Part shown: one piece after another, positions 24,801 to 37,261 of the stretch
Layout of the letters: every line of letters begins with the position of its first letter
Position numbering within the stretch: the stretch's first letter is position 1
NCBI GenBank assembly: GCA_028583405.1
Contig: CM053252.1
Location: forward strand, 35,801,763-35,865,762
Source of the DNA: Pogonophryne albipinna
Lineage: Eukaryota > Chordata > Actinopteri > Perciformes > Artedidraconidae
Reading direction: 5' to 3'
DNA: 64,000 nt
Notes under the pieces: model-generated
Told to the model about the DNA's origin: nothing
The model's input: the letters and a program-made list of their open reading frames with translations, nothing else
The model's database searches: none
Translations under genes and position numbers: made by a program

Positions 24801-26330
24801 TAGTGTGACATTGCCACTTTGTGTATTAATACTTGTGATTAGTTGTTTCGACCTCCGTCCTTTTAGCTGGTTAGCTAACAGTTTTCCTGCCTTCTCGCCA
24901 TGCTCATAAAATGTACTTTTGTTTTTTAGCAGAATGTTTTGAGTCTGGTGAGTAGTAAGTAGGTCAAATTTAGTTTTGAGTTCCAGTCTAGTGTTGTATA
25001 GCTCAGGGGTCGGGGTCAGAGCGTATTGTGCATCAGTTCCAGAAATTTTGGATAACAGGTCTGAATGTTCCCTTTGGGACTTTCGCCTTTTGTTAACGGT
25101 GAATGAAATGATTTGTCCTCTTAGGTAAGCTTTAAGTGCATCCCAGACCATGAGAGCAGAGGTATCGGATGTAGTATTTGTTTCTAGAAAGAAGGTGATG
25201 TGATCCCCCAAGTATTTTACAAACTCATCATCAGACAGTAAAGATGAGTTAAAACGCCAGTGCCTTGTGGGCATCGGGACACCTGGGACAGGCGCATGGT
25301 CAGATATAACAACACTCTGGTAAGAACAAGAACGGACTTGGGAAAGTAGTCTATTATCAATGAGAAAATAATCTATTCGAGAATATGTATGATGAACATG
25401 GGAGAAAAATGAATACTGTTTCTCTTTTGGGTGGAGGAACCTCCATACATCTGAGATACCACACTCTGAGAGAAAGGATTGAATTTGTAGAGCTGATTTA
25501 CTCACTGCACCTGGCTAGGTGGAGGAGCGATCCAACGCCTGGTCCAGCCAGCAGTTCAAGTCCCCTCCAAGTATCAAGTGGTGCTGGCCCAGGTCGGGAA
25601 GATTAGAGAAAAGGCGGACAAAGAAGGCAGCGTCATCTATATTTGGGGCATATACGTTAGCCAGGACAACGTTCATGTTAAATAGTTTCCCAGTGACGAT
25701 TACAAATCTACCGTTCTTGTCAGCCGTAATATCAAGTGGTTCAAAGACTACGCCCCTTGCCACAAGGATAGAAACCCCTCTTGCTTTTGCCTGGAAGGTA
25801 GAATGAAAGTGCTGCCCCGCCCAAGATGCCAGAAATCTGTCATTGTCTGCGGAACGCAAATGTGTTTCTTGAAGGAAGATAATGCCAGCGTTTAACTGCT
25901 TCAGATGATTGAGTACTTTCCTTCTTTTAATTGGGTGGTTCAGACCCTTGACATTCCAGCTCACAGTGTTAAGAGAGCGACTCATATGTTGGGAGAAAAA
26001 AGTACTGTTTGAATAGGGTTGGTTTGGTGTGGACTCCTGTCAACATTAGGAAAAAGGAAATAGACCATTGTATGTTTACTATCCACACCAGACCATTGTA
26101 AAGAGAAAAAAAACAATGTGCAATTATTATAACATCCCCACCCTGTCCCAAAACCCAAGAAAGCTTCCAAAGAACTCAGAAGCAAAATAAAATTAACCAT
26201 ACCCCAGAAACTGTTTTAATCAGTTGCATGCTCTCCCCAAAACTTACCATCTGCAAATCAATTTCCCTGCACTTGCTATCTCAGCCCCACATTGATACAA
26301 GTACCTCAGAATCAAAGCGTTTTCAACTTT
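21885..26330 (-). mobile_element. L1-type LINE, decayed
   Basis: On the minus strand an ORF2-type region (25985 down to 22220) is followed by a roughly 330-bp 3' UTR that ends in A-rich sequence near 21885. The endonuclease, reverse transcriptase with YADD, and a C-terminal Cys/His motif occur in L1 order. Upstream (25986-26330) there is non-coding sequence and then simple repeats, but no ORF1, so the copy is either 5'-truncated or has lost ORF1. The upper boundary is approximate. Confidence 0.85.
22220..25985 (-). pseudogene. L1-type ORF2 (endonuclease / reverse transcriptase), broken
   Basis: The protein nicks target DNA and copies the element's RNA into the genome. The segment 25985-25515 holds an APE-type endonuclease start: S-W-N-V-K-G-L, Q-E-T-H-L, A-N-V-Y-A-P-N and G-G-D-L-N. 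Then 25505-24633 continues with S-R-I-D-Y-F and the catalytic S-D-H. The fingers of the reverse transcriptase (K-S-P-G-P-D-G-F-P, then S-Y-R-S-I-S-L-L-N) lie in 24615-24166. The YADD box is at 23920-23909. The C-terminal 397-residue segment (23413-22220) contains a C-x2-C ... H-x4-C motif typical of L1 ORF2. Damage includes a frameshift just before the first catalytic Asp block (F-D-R-V-E is in another frame and its Trp codon has become TGA), plus stops near 25510 and 24620. It is not functional. Confidence 0.9.
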
Positions 26331-26404
26331 AAATGTATGTTAACAACCTTACCCACGAAGAGGTTAAACAAAAAGCAGTGCTCGGGGATGTAAATAAGAA
26401 AAAA

Positions 26405-26454
26405 GAAAATGCATACATATATATACATACACACACACATACACATATATACAT

Positions 26455-26487
<33 letters not shown>

Positions 26488-26535
26488 CATACATACATAC
26501 ATACATACATACATACATACACACACACAGACAAA
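26405..26535. repeat. Compound AC/AT/CATA microsatellite
   Basis: Alternating (AC)n, (TA)n and about ten CATA units at the upstream edge of the L1-type element. Confidence 0.95.
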
Positions 26536-27126
26536 TATACATACAAAATAAAATAAAAAGGTAACTAGATAATAACAATAATGAAATAAGTGATACAAAT
26601 AAACAATGGTAAACAGCAATATTAATTAAAATAAGAAATAGTAATAATGAGTAAATAAGCATTTGGAGGGTCCAAACGTGACATTCTTTTCAGGACACAC
26701 ACACAGCCGAGGGATTCACAACTATATGGAGCATAGGTGGCATATCTCAATGCAAATCATCTCACGAATAGAGTAACAGTGACTGGGGGTTTATTCATAA
26801 CAGAAATGAATAAATAAATAGTCACAGTTATGTGATGGGAAAGCATAAGACTGTACCTCGACATGTATAGTATGAAAAAAAAACAGCAAAGAGTGTCAAA
26901 AAGTCCTTCTCCACAGCTTTATAATATATATTAGCTTGTTATGGAGTGATGTATGAAGCGCAACGGCGCTGATAAAACATAGATCAAACCTGCTATTAAA
27001 GTTGGCCATCACTGCTCCTCTCTATGCTCCACTAGCACCCTCGACACTCGCGACACAGAGGGTCTCACCTCATAACTTTGCGTGGGGCCAAAGTAATATG
27101 AATGAGTCTCATTGATATTATCTTAA
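26536..27126. other. Unassigned sequence upstream of the LINE
   Basis: AT-rich with a GC-richer patch at 27005-27090 (gacactcgcgacacagaggg). It could be remnant 5' UTR of the L1-type element, but nothing proves it. Confidence 0.35.
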
Positions 27127-27339
27127 TAGAGTGGTGTTGGAATGAATCCTAAATGATTTAGCATTTGACTACATCTGATTATCTTGTCTCTTTTTGAATG
27201 TTGTGGTTATGAATGGTTAGATGCCTGAAATAAAGTCTGTGGTTCACGCAAAAGACTTTCACATTTTGTTATCAACATTAAAAAAAATCATTAAATACCA
27301 CAATGGTGGACGTCCAAAGCCACTTTGATGTGACTAATC

Positions 27340-27400
27340 AGAATCAGAAATCCTTTATTAGTCCCACAGGAAATATACATTGTTACAGCAAAAGTGGCAT
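27340..27400. repeat. Retroposon tail fragment (ctttattagtccc type)
   Basis: The sequence aatcagaaatcctttattag, followed by tcccacagg, is a dispersed fish repeat. A relative is at 63000-63062 (aatcagaaatcag, then ctttattaatccc). Confidence 0.6.
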
Positions 27401-27550
27401 AGCAGATAAAAAAATAAAGAAAAAGAGAACTACTTAACACACCAAACACGAGTCCGCCGTTATCTTAGGTGCGGTGATGCGCAGTCTAGCTACCGTGATG
27501 TATTCTGTGTATAGCCTTATATAAGCATTAATACTGGTAATTGCATTTAA

Positions 27551-27901
27551 CCTGTTAAGCCCAAGAGGACCCTAATCCGGGTCCTGCGGGTAGTTTTTTC
27601 ACAAAACTGTGTCTCAGGGCTTCTTAATATTTAAAATATTTTTCACTATAAGTAATTTTTCTTTTTGGACGGACACTATAATTTACATTTTTTTATTATG
27701 TTCAATCTGAATTTACTTTAAAATAAAAATAATCTACTGTATATTGATTCTGACACTTCTACATCCAACTCACAGGTGTAACCTTGCTTTGAGAAAAAAG
27801 ATTATTAACTTACCCCTTTTAGAAGTGAAGATATGGTCATTTGTTCTGGGAATGCCATTTTCAAGCCTGAGACCTGAAAAACAGGCTCAGGGCTTAACAG
27901 G
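27551..27901. mobile_element. piggyBac-type MITE (351 bp)
   Basis: Perfect 12-bp inverted ends cctgttaagccc / gggcttaacagg are flanked by TTAA on both sides (27547-27550 and 27902-27905). TTAA duplication with a CC-initial TIR is the piggyBac signature. It has no coding capacity. Confidence 0.8.
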
Positions 27902-28107
27902 TTAAGCTTTCACTACAAGTAGCATAAATATGTGGAGATTATTCTTCCTTAACAAAACGTCTAAACAATGTCTGTTTACCAAATATCGATTTTGTGCAAA
28001 AATTAAAAAATCCAATGAGAAAATCCAATTGCTTTTTGTCGAGGTAGCCCTTTTGATGCTAATTTTCAGATCGGGCTATATAATAGGTCATCACTGCACC
28101 ACTCTAT

Positions 28108-29755
28108 AATTATTAAAATAATGACAAAGTAGAAACTATTACAATGTTTAGTGAATGCAAACAGTACAGCTGTTATAGTGCAGTGTAACGTGACGGGAGT
28201 GATGTTAGTGCTGTGAATGCAGTGCTGTGATCATTTTCCTTCTCTTTGAGAATCTAGTCTAGTCTATTCAGCTTTCTTTTATCAGGACAAACATTATCCT
28301 TGAATAACAAAACTACACACACACGCACGCGAGCACGCACGTGCGCGCGCACACACACACACACACACCTGCCTGGCCTGCTGATACCCTCTCAGTTCTT
28401 CCTGCACAAACGCCAAGTGGTCAGCTGATCCAAAGCCAAAATCAAAGACATTCTGTTAAAACGCAGCGTAGGAGTTTGCTTCTTTTCTTCCTTTCATGTC
28501 TGTTCTAAGTTCATCTGCAGCAACAAAACTGCTTGATCCAGATGCTCCTCGCTCCACAGACAGAGGCAGAGTAAGTGCTCTATTTTGTTCTCTCGGCAGA
28601 CAAGTAGAATATTCCAGAGGGAACAAATCACCCTTCCCCCGTGCAGAGAAGTTGCTTATTAAAATATTGATATGTATTTAAGAAGGACATCAAGACTCTT
28701 TTTGTCTCTCCTCCCAGCAAAGAAACACCTTCATGTACAGTGATATGAATGCTTAGTCAGCCAGGTGCTGTCGTTTTCAGCTGAATGACTGTGCATCCAT
28801 GGAGAGAGTTTAAAAATAATCCAGTGATCAGGCTTTGGATCCTTTCTTCCCGGCCGTTTCATCTTCTACTGTAAACTCCTCTGCACTTTAATGATTGGGA
28901 TTTGTATCGGACTCATGGTTTATTCAAGGACAGGCTTAAATTCTCTGTTGTGGCTCTCTGACAGCCTGGGGGATAGACATCACAGTGTCTCTTAGGGTGC
29001 TTTGCCCCTTTTCACATTCTTCTTCCTGCTGCATCACAAAGCCTAGAAAACTGCTGCTGAAGGAAAAGTAAAAACACTAAAAGGAAGAGCAAAAACGGTA
29101 TCCTTTGTGGACTGATTATTTAATAGGCTGAGGCTTGAACACTGTGACAGTTTCATATTGTTATTATTGACAACTAGTTAGGTGGCATTATTTGAATAAT
29201 TTGAATGTTAAGTTCATAAGATCGTTGTGTTTGATACCATGACAACTTTTTCCACAGAGGTAGTTCCATGACCAGTTAGGTGCCCACATCAGAATCAGTT
29301 TCAGAAATTGGGGCGGGATAAACCTGAGCAACAACAGTTCATTGTGAGAGTAGAGAGTTGTTGCAACTCAAGAATAATACAAGTACCATTACTTTTTTTG
29401 GTCCATAACTTGTTATTGATTAGTCAGAATGGCTTCGATGGCTACATCATCACCACCACGTGAAAGTCTCTGTGAATAACCTGAACATTAATCATTTTCT
29501 GAACATAATATTGAACGTGTGTGGAACATCGATACAAGATCACATACAGTGTTGTATCTTCACAAAGTTATCCGGCAGGGCGACTGGTTTAGGGATGATA
29601 TTGGTGTAAGAGGGTCAGTGCTTTGATACCCAGCCCTTGCAGTAAGCATGTGGAAGATATTGAACTCCAAAATTACCCTTGTAGGCATATCTACGGTAAA
29701 GAAGACATTCTTTATATGACATTTTCTTTTAGATGAATGTGTGTTAATGCCAAAA
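28108..29755. other. Intron-like sequence
   Basis: Contains an AC/GC microsatellite at 28313-28370 (mixed cacgcacgcgag and acacac units). No exon or delimited transposon was seen. Confidence 0.5.
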
Positions 29756-29756
29756 A

Positions 29757-29940
29757 AGTCAAAATCAAAGTCAAAATCAAAGTCAAGTTAACCTTATTGT
29801 CAATTGTCTGTGTGTAATACAGACAGGGAAATCAAAATTATGTTTCTCACAATCCCAAAGAATAAATATATACTTGTGTATGTATGTATGTATATATATA
29901 TATACATTCATACACACACACACCTGTACAGCCACATACA

Positions 29941-29985
<45 letters not shown>

Positions 29986-30020
29986 CATACTGATACATAG
30001 ACACATATATACACACGTAT
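29757..30020. repeat. LINE-tail-like fragment followed by AC/AT microsatellites
   Basis: The 29757-29860 block (aaagtcaagttaaccttatt, then gtcaattgtctgtg and gtttctcacaatccc) matches a common fish retroposon 3' tail. TATG/TA and AC repeats follow up to about 30020, including (AT)n at 29947-29980. Confidence 0.6.
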
Positions 30021-31809
30021 AAATAAAAAGAAGAAGGCACAGCCGTAAATATATCAAAATAATGGTCACAGATGTGATGGGGATGAATATGAATTTAAAG
30101 ATTTTTTAAAAGATTTTTTTTTAAAGCTGTCTCCTCCAAAAGAATCAGTCATGTTTCATACATGCATCTGATTTACTTAGTGTCAAAGGAACTGACAGAA
30201 TCCACTGCAAACCTAGAGCGTGCACATCATGTGTTCCACCTCGCGGCAGCAGGCTGAGAACCAGTGAGTCCATTTGGGATTCTTTCTCCTTCACTGTGTT
30301 TCTTGTAGATTTACCTGCCAGCCTGTGTGTGTTGGAGAAGCCAGGTGCTGGCTGGGAAGTGGCTCAGCTACAATAAACCCTGATTGTTTGAAGCAGATAG
30401 CTATTAGTCGGGGGAGAGTGGGAGCCATTATGGTGGAAATGAAGCATTGTTAAAGAAACATAAGACTTCCCTCAGCGGATGATAGCCTCCTGAAGGGGTC
30501 TTAGATTAGATCTCACAGGTGCACTTGGGAGGGGAGCGCTGATCATTACACTGGGAGAATTATAGCGGCTCATCAAATCTCCTCAGAAATGAATATTAAG
30601 TCTTATTACGAGAAGGATAGGGAGGGTAAGAAGCCATCGTTGTGAGCAATTGACAAGAATTGTTTGGCTTTTACCATTTAGCTTTTAACAAGAAGTTTAC
30701 CAATTGACTGAAGTGTAACAGAATCATTGCACTGCTCCACATAAAGAAGTGTTGGAAGGAAATATGTCTGGCACGGAACAAGCAGTGAGGGAACAAGGAC
30801 AGAGGAGTTGTTTAAAGATATCTGTGTTACTTCATCCAAAAAATGGAAAATCCTTTTAAACCAAGAATCTCAACAACTAGGCCAATATAACAGGTCAATA
30901 CAAAATAACTGATCAATATAACAGCAACTGAATATGGTGCTCTCAACAAACTGACCTCACAATCTTCTTCTTATTTTGTGTATAGCTTGCCGCTTTGGAT
31001 CCTTTGAGTCAACACCTTAATATAGTCTGTGTCTAACAACAAGCGGGTTATGGCGGGTGGGACTCAATTCAGCTATGTGTGTGTCCAACAATGAAAAAGG
31101 AGGGAACACATTTAGTAACTTTGCCAAACAAAATATCACACAGGGGATAACTTAAATGGTCACACCACACTAAACAAACTAACTGAACCCATAGCCCCCC
31201 CATGACATGAAAGCACATGGTTTGGCCCAATTGGCTGCTACCAGAATGTAAGTGTCCTCAACACTTAGCCCCACTCTTTTGCTCCACCAGGAAGAAACCT
31301 ACCCAACAAGCATGATAACTCGAAGACAAAGAAAGAATGATTTTTATAGCAAACTAATACTCATTTTAACCTGACAGTGATAAAGTGTGAGCACCTAAAC
31401 TAAACAATGTGAGGTTAAAAGCAAATAAACCATTTTAATCCACTGTGTGGTGGAGAGCAGCTGAAATGAACCTGTGTAGGTGGAAACTAATGGAGGTGAG
31501 TGTGCTTTAGGATTACATTACCATGTGCGGCTGTGGCCATCACGATGTCTAAATTCAGCTTTGGGAGATGGAGTGAGTCTGTGAGCGAATGTGCCTGTCT
31601 CCATCCAGAGCATGAGACACGTTTCCTCTGCCTTCATGTCACAGTGAAGCAGAGCAGTGAACAGGGACAGATAAAGAGCGGGACTGAATTTCAGATGTAT
31701 TCTCTGGCTATGAAGTTCTACTTTCTGCTGTCAAAATCACTGCAGCTCTGTGAAATGAGCTCAAGACAGATAAGTCAGTCACACAGTCTGAATCTCTTCC
31801 TCTGAGTAG
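30021..31809. other. Intron-like sequence
   Basis: No exon or transposon recognised. 30280-30650 stands out as a unique block and is listed separately. Confidence 0.5.
30280..30650. promoter_or_regulatory. Candidate conserved non-coding block
   Basis: Non-repetitive block with varied motifs (ctacaataaaccctgattg, aatgaatattaagtcttatt) 2.8 kb upstream of the first visible exon. No coding frame with splice sites. Enhancer role is inference. Confidence 0.25.
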
Positions 31810-31810
31810 A

Positions 31811-31882
31811 GAGATACATATACAGTATATACAGTATATACGCATATATGCGTATATACTGTATATACTGGATATGTATCTC
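31811..31882. repeat. 72-bp near-perfect palindrome
   Basis: The arm 31811-31846 is the reverse complement of 31847-31882 with one mismatch and no spacer. Each arm starts gagatacatat and ends cgcata at the centre. It would extrude as a cruciform or fold as an RNA hairpin. Confidence 0.95.
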
Positions 31883-32471
31883 TATATATGTAAAATACCT
31901 TATTTCAAGATTTGCTGACCAAATAAGAATTCAGAAGTCGAATGTTCTTAAAAGAAGCTTCATCATCTTACACAAGCAGCTCTTGCATTGTACATTATTC
32001 TCAAAACAAGTCCAGTAAGAATTTATGGCTTGATATAAGATGGCAACTCTTGGCAAGATCAGTCATTTTTGCAGTGTAATGTGCTTATAGTGGAATGCCA
32101 TTCAAATAAACGACACAGCAGCAAGTCTAATTCTAGCAGAACTCCAATAGAAATGTCTGTTCAGTCCTTCCAGTTTCTCAGCTGACAGCAACTGCTGAAT
32201 TCCACACTAAATCCGTAAATGATTGATTTTTGTACAGTCCCGCATCATTTAAAATTCCACCATAGCAGTTTTTAACAATGTGGCTTAATGCAATACTGTG
32301 AGTTGTTTCATGGAAAGTAAAATTCATCTGAATTCCACTGAATCTTTCAGTATGTAACAAAGGCCGCATGCTCACTGTTGGCCCATCAGTTTGTGGTAAT
32401 TGTATAATTGTAATGCTGGTACAATGGAAAGTCAAATACCAAGCACTTAGAAAAAGCTTAATCCCCACATA
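31883..32471. other. Intron-like sequence, nothing recognised
   Basis: AT-rich, no motif I can name. Confidence 0.5.
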
Positions 32472-32803
32472 GGATGCCGCTGTGGCTCATTAGAAAGAAT
32501 AGTTGTCCACCATTTAGAAGGTTGGTAGTTAGATCCCGACCCCCAGCGGTCAACATGCTGATTTGTCCTTGGGCAAGATACTGAATCCCACATTTTCTCC
32601 CGATGGCATGGCCAAAGGTGTGTGAGTGTTTGAATATGAGTTAGAGCAGGTGGCACCCACATATTGCCTTGGTATACCTTGTGTGAATGGGTGAATGCTG
32701 AGAATACTGACTTGTATTATGTAAAAGCGCTTTTTAGGGGTCGCAAAGACTGGACAGTTGTATACAGCTGTTTAAATGCATGTCCATTTACCATTTGAGT
32801 TAG
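32472..32803 (+). mobile_element. tRNA-derived SINE
   Basis: The head carries pol III promoter-like boxes: an A box around gtggctcattagaaag and a B box around ggttggtagttagatccc. Next comes the conserved body of a widespread fish SINE (gtccttgggcaagatactga, ctcccgatggcatggcc, gtgtgaatgggtgaatg). The tail includes gtaaaagcgctttttaggg and catgtccatttacc. It lies in the same orientation as the host gene, 660 bp upstream of its first visible exon. Confidence 0.85.
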
Positions 32804-33460
32804 TGTCTTTGTGTGATTAAGGCAGAGCTGGGTCATCAGTTCCAAGGCTTTCTCTGCTGGACAAGAGAATTAAATATCTTCTAATTTATACAGTATGTAT
32901 GTGTCAGATAGTCACATGGCGTCTGAGGTAGTTCTCTGGGCTCTGACTGACTAAGTGGACCCCCAGCGCCTATTCTCAACTCTCTCACCATCTGTGCATT
33001 ACAGATTCAGTGTTGCCAGTAGCAGTTCGGGATTTTTCTAAACCGCTTTCGGAAGACCTCAACATCATCATTTGACGTAACCACACCTTATCAACATTTA
33101 AAATATAAGTTTTTAAAAAATCAGAGCTTACAGAAATCAATAGTTTAATGTAGAAAAAAGAAATGAAATAATGATAATAGACGGGGGAATAAACTTTGTA
33201 AAAAACATTTGCATTGCTAATAGCATTTGCTCTCACTTCCTGCTGAACCATTATTCCAGACTGACCCGGGGTGCATTTATGTGTGGCCCCTCTGTCTCCC
33301 CCTTTCAACTATGTCTCTCTTACAAAAACACTGGTGATCTAAATAAAACAATTGATGGAGAGGTTTTACGCCAAAGTACAGTCAGGAAAATGAAACCAGA
33401 AATCCATTATTGTGGTACGAATCCATCCACCTACATGTTTTTCTCTTCTGTTCTCTGCAG

Positions 33461-34000
33461 CGTCCGCCTCTGAGGATGGTCGATCTATCACCCCTGGGGG
33501 GACTTCAGAAAGCGGGGCCAGCTTGTACTCCACCACCCAAGACACGGGCAGGAGGCTCCCCGTTGTCACCACCCCCTTTCCTGTCAACGTCCCCAACCAC
33601 CACCCATTCTACAGGAATCCCCCCCAACACTCTCAGCCAAAGTACTTTGAAGACAGCAGGTTATCCAGCTCTCATTCCAGCTTCCCCACCCTACCATCGG
33701 GGGCTCCGCCGGATAATAACGGAGATAAAAAGGCTTCGGATGAGTTCATTGGAAGCTCCTACATGCAAACAACCCTTGTAATGCACGGATTAGCAGTCAC
33801 TCATCACTCCCACAACCCTGTTCCAGTCACCAGCCAGGTTGTTAAAGATGAGGCTGCCAACATCGCCTCTGCTGCCAGAGAGGAAGATGAGGTGAGGTCA
33901 GAAGAGTCTGAGCTGAATGTGAAGCCCAGCAGCGATGAAGAGGAGACGACCACCACCACCATAACCACCACAACCATCATAACCACCATGCAGAGTCCAG
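33461..34000 (+). CDS. sez6l: Seizure-6 family protein, internal exon (extracellular linker)
   Basis: SEZ6-family proteins are neuronal type I membrane proteins with CUB and Sushi repeats that act in dendrite and synapse development. This exon encodes the disordered N-terminal part before the first CUB. It follows a strong acceptor (pyrimidine-rich ttttctcttctgttctctgcag) and ends at a good donor (CCAG|gtaaat). Both flanking introns are phase 1, and the 540 bp stay open throughout without needing a start codon. The product is Ser/Pro-rich with His-rich parts, then acidic, and ends in a Thr-rich run (E-E-E-T-T-T-T-T-I-T-T-T-T-I-I-T-T), a feature of this family just before CUB1. The linker is poorly conserved, so the family call rests mainly on the next exon. 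SEZ6L rather than SEZ6 or SEZ6L2 is inference. Confidence 0.82.
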
Positions 34001-36342
34001 GTAAATATACCATGTAGTATTTGATGATTTGAAAACAAGTATGGGGGAAATATTCTGTATTAACCTCAGTGCTGTTGTGTCCATGCAGATGTGTTTTCCT
34101 AGACATGTAACTGAACATTCCAAAATTGTACCTCAATATTCTATATATGTTATTTTCAATTGTATGGTGATAGTTTTACATTATGGTCATGGCTTGAATT
34201 GAAGCTAAACATCCTAAATATATAACTTCATTATTTTTCATTTTAATGAATATGAAAGTAATGGCAGAAATCTCAACCTTGTCACCTCTCCCAGTATTGT
34301 TGCCAGAGAATACTGGGAGATATTTGATGATTTATTATTAACATTTTATTATTCTTCAATTGTCACTTGATATTCTAAAATTGTAGCAAAACATCCTAGA
34401 CTTTGATTTTAATTTAAAATTCTTGAACTGTAACTTAAAATTCTAGAAACTAAATATACTATAATTTTTAACATGACATGTTATAAAAAAACGTAATGCA
34501 GTTGTGGTTTAAGATAGAACTTTACATACATCTGAAGTATGTTGCTTTTTCCAGGAACTTCCCCACATATGTATAGTTTTTAATATTGCAATGCAAGGAC
34601 TTCAATCAAGAGGCCATTGAGCAATATACGTGTTACCTGTTTTGGTGATAGTGATTCATGTGATGGGTTGTGACAGGGGTTGGGGGAAACTATCTTTAAA
34701 TGCATCGAAATACGGAGCATTCAGTCAGTTTATATATTGCTCTTCTAGAAGAACTCGGCTGGGGTATTTTGCCTTGTTAAGATGCCATTCAAATACAGCC
34801 ACTTTTGAGCTTATTCCCCCAGGAAGGTGAAGGCCCGGTCAGGCTCTCTGGGAACTGTTTACTTTCTCTAACTCAGCCCCATTGATGAACACAGGACATG
34901 TATGTTACTTTATGAAAGTAGATTAATCAAACATATGAAGTCCATAAAAATGGCCTCTTAACAACAATATCATATTTATAAGAACATATACTTATATTTT
35001 CTAAATTCTTGTAAAGTGTAAACTACTTTTACGTGACAAAAAATATTATGTTGAAATATACTGTATGTTTTGTGAACAATTCTTAACACATTGGTTAACA
35101 AATTATTTTGACATTTACACACCACCTTTAACATGTACTAGGTCTTTTTAAGTGCCATAAATACCCTTCGTAAATGCCCAATACATGTTCTTGTCTTTTA
35201 GTCCACTTTTGTAACAGTCTTTTTAATATTTCCAATAACAATAATATACCTTTCTATGGACCATGACTACAGTTTGTATCTTACCCTTACTATTCCAAAG
35301 ACATGGAAAGAGATTGTAGAGATTTTTCTAAAGATGGCTACTGAATGTACAAAGTAGTTGGTCAGACTGTAATACCGGTAAAGCAGTGTTAAGAGGCATT
35401 TCAGATACTCAAGAGTAAAGCAGACTTTCTTCTCCTTGTTAGTTGTACATGAAGCCGTTGACAAGAAAAAAGGTGAAGGAATGAGCCTTTTCCTCTCCGA
35501 AAGACAAATATGATGCACCATGCCAAATAGCTACATCAACACAAAACAACATATTTATGAAATGTGTGACCTTATTTATAGGGCAATCATTGATATGAAT
35601 GTATTCATCTTCTTGTCTTCACACCCTAACTAATATATTTTCCATTTATATCTCTCACGATCACACAGCCACAGGGCTGAAATAAACTACATCTGCATCG
35701 CTGCATCACTAACCCTTAATCAAGAGAACACGGCATAACACTCTTTGATGATTTGTCACGAAGAGAGCGGATGGGGAAAATAAATATCAGGGAGGTGATT
35801 TGTGAGTGGACTTTGTAATCCTGAAGAGACAGACGAGTAGCTTGATTAATCAGCTCATCTGTGTGCAGGGTGACGGCAGGTCAAAGACAGACAGACTGTA
35901 CTGTCACAAATCCCACTCTCACGCACCCAGGCACTCGTTGAATGGCAGCAGAGTGCAGTTATAATTCTGGAGTGGACGGTCCCTCAGGTGAAGTGCCAGA
36001 GGACACAGAGAGGATGTTCTTCATAATAAGGAAGTTCTTGGAAAAAGTTAACTTTTTAGCTCAGAGAGAAGGAGGGATGAAGGCCACTATAAACTATTCT
36101 GTCCCGAGCTGTCCCATGGCAGGCTGAGCTGCTTGGAAAGGCAGCCAGAGAGGCGGAAGACCTTCCAACAAAGTCACACAGGGTGTCTAGGTGTCTACAG
36201 TACGTACAATATAGTTACACTACATCATTGCTGGAAATGGAAATGAGTCGAGCTCATACAGCAGCATTGCTACAGGAGACTGGGCCAACTAGAGACAACA
36301 AGACAATTGACTGTTATATATATATATATATATATAGCAGAC

Positions 36343-36815
36343 TGTCAGGGAATACTTTCCATAGATGTTTACCTTTTGCCCTCTGACGCAGATGCCTAGC
36401 CTTGGGCAGCATGCTATCTCCCTTAAGGAGGGGCTGCCCTAGCATTTTGTTGTTGTTACCAGTTTATGACCGGGCAACTCTCGGTCAGAGATATTATTGT
36501 TGTGGGACACCTGGAACACATCCTTCTCAGGGTGTAGATGACCCCGAGCCATAAGCGACAACAAATGTGATTCAGTGTCCTCAGCTGTTTAGTCTATCTA
36601 TTGAAGAATGTTGATTATTACACTCTGAACTAGTTAAAACCTGGAACTACTGTACAGGAGGGTTCTTCAGAATTGATTGTGTCAACCGTGTGGTCAACTC
36701 GTGGCCCGTGACATGTCTTGTGAATTCTCCGGCCGAAGCTCCAAATAAACCGTCAGTGTTTGCCATCAAAGCTCTCCTCTCCTGACTCTCCATTGCTTCA
36801 GAAGTTTCCCCCACA
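36343..36815 (+). mobile_element. Probable solo LTR (473 bp)
   Basis: Begins tgtcagggaatactttcc and ends tttcccccaca. Flanks are cagac (36338-36342) and ccgac (36816-36820), a 4/5 match to a 5-bp duplication. An aataaa signal lies about 70 bp before the end, as in an LTR R/U5 region. A solo LTR is the best reading, but the imperfect TSD leaves doubt. Confidence 0.5.
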
Positions 36816-37261
36816 CCGACCATGATAGAATTGCAAAGACTTTACAATCCATGCAACATATGACAAATGCGATTGTGTTTGAATTAGAAAATAAATCCAC
36901 CTATGGGCCAACAGACATTAACAAAAACATGTGTGTAAAATATGCCTTTGCATGTCGTAGATGTCTCTTGAGAGTATCCAGCATCTCTTTACAGGACCTG
37001 TGACATACAATATCAGCCATAGCTGCAACTGCCGGATCAGATGCTTACATGCAACTTATCTATACAATAAAGATAGCATACAACGTGGAAAAGGTTCTAA
37101 AAGGACATCCTTGATAGTGGCAAAACATATCAACCAGTTTCCGCCATTCCTCAACATTTCTCTCTTTATATCCAGAAACAACGTCTGTCTTTGTTTTCTC
37201 CAGCCTGAGCCAGAAGCTGACCTTTCTTTCATTGCCTTCTTCAGCTTTCCTCCTGTTTCTC

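Larger units (their letters stand above)
27127..28107 (-). repeat. TIR repeat of the gtgcagtgatgac family with nested insertions
   Basis: Left end tagagtggtgttggaatgaa and right end ggtcatcactgcaccactct are inverted. Relative to 13163-13716 it is in the opposite orientation and is enlarged by a LINE-tail fragment (27340-27400) and a TTAA-flanked MITE (27551-27901). Confidence 0.65.

Noticed and set aside
26312..26662. Tyr/Val/Cys-rich 'membrane protein' frames
   Set aside because: Translations of CATA/CA microsatellites.
33366..34136. Alternative-frame and antisense frames over the first visible exon
   Set aside because: Antisense and +1 frames are low-complexity shadows; only the frame that joins to the CUB exon in phase is supported.
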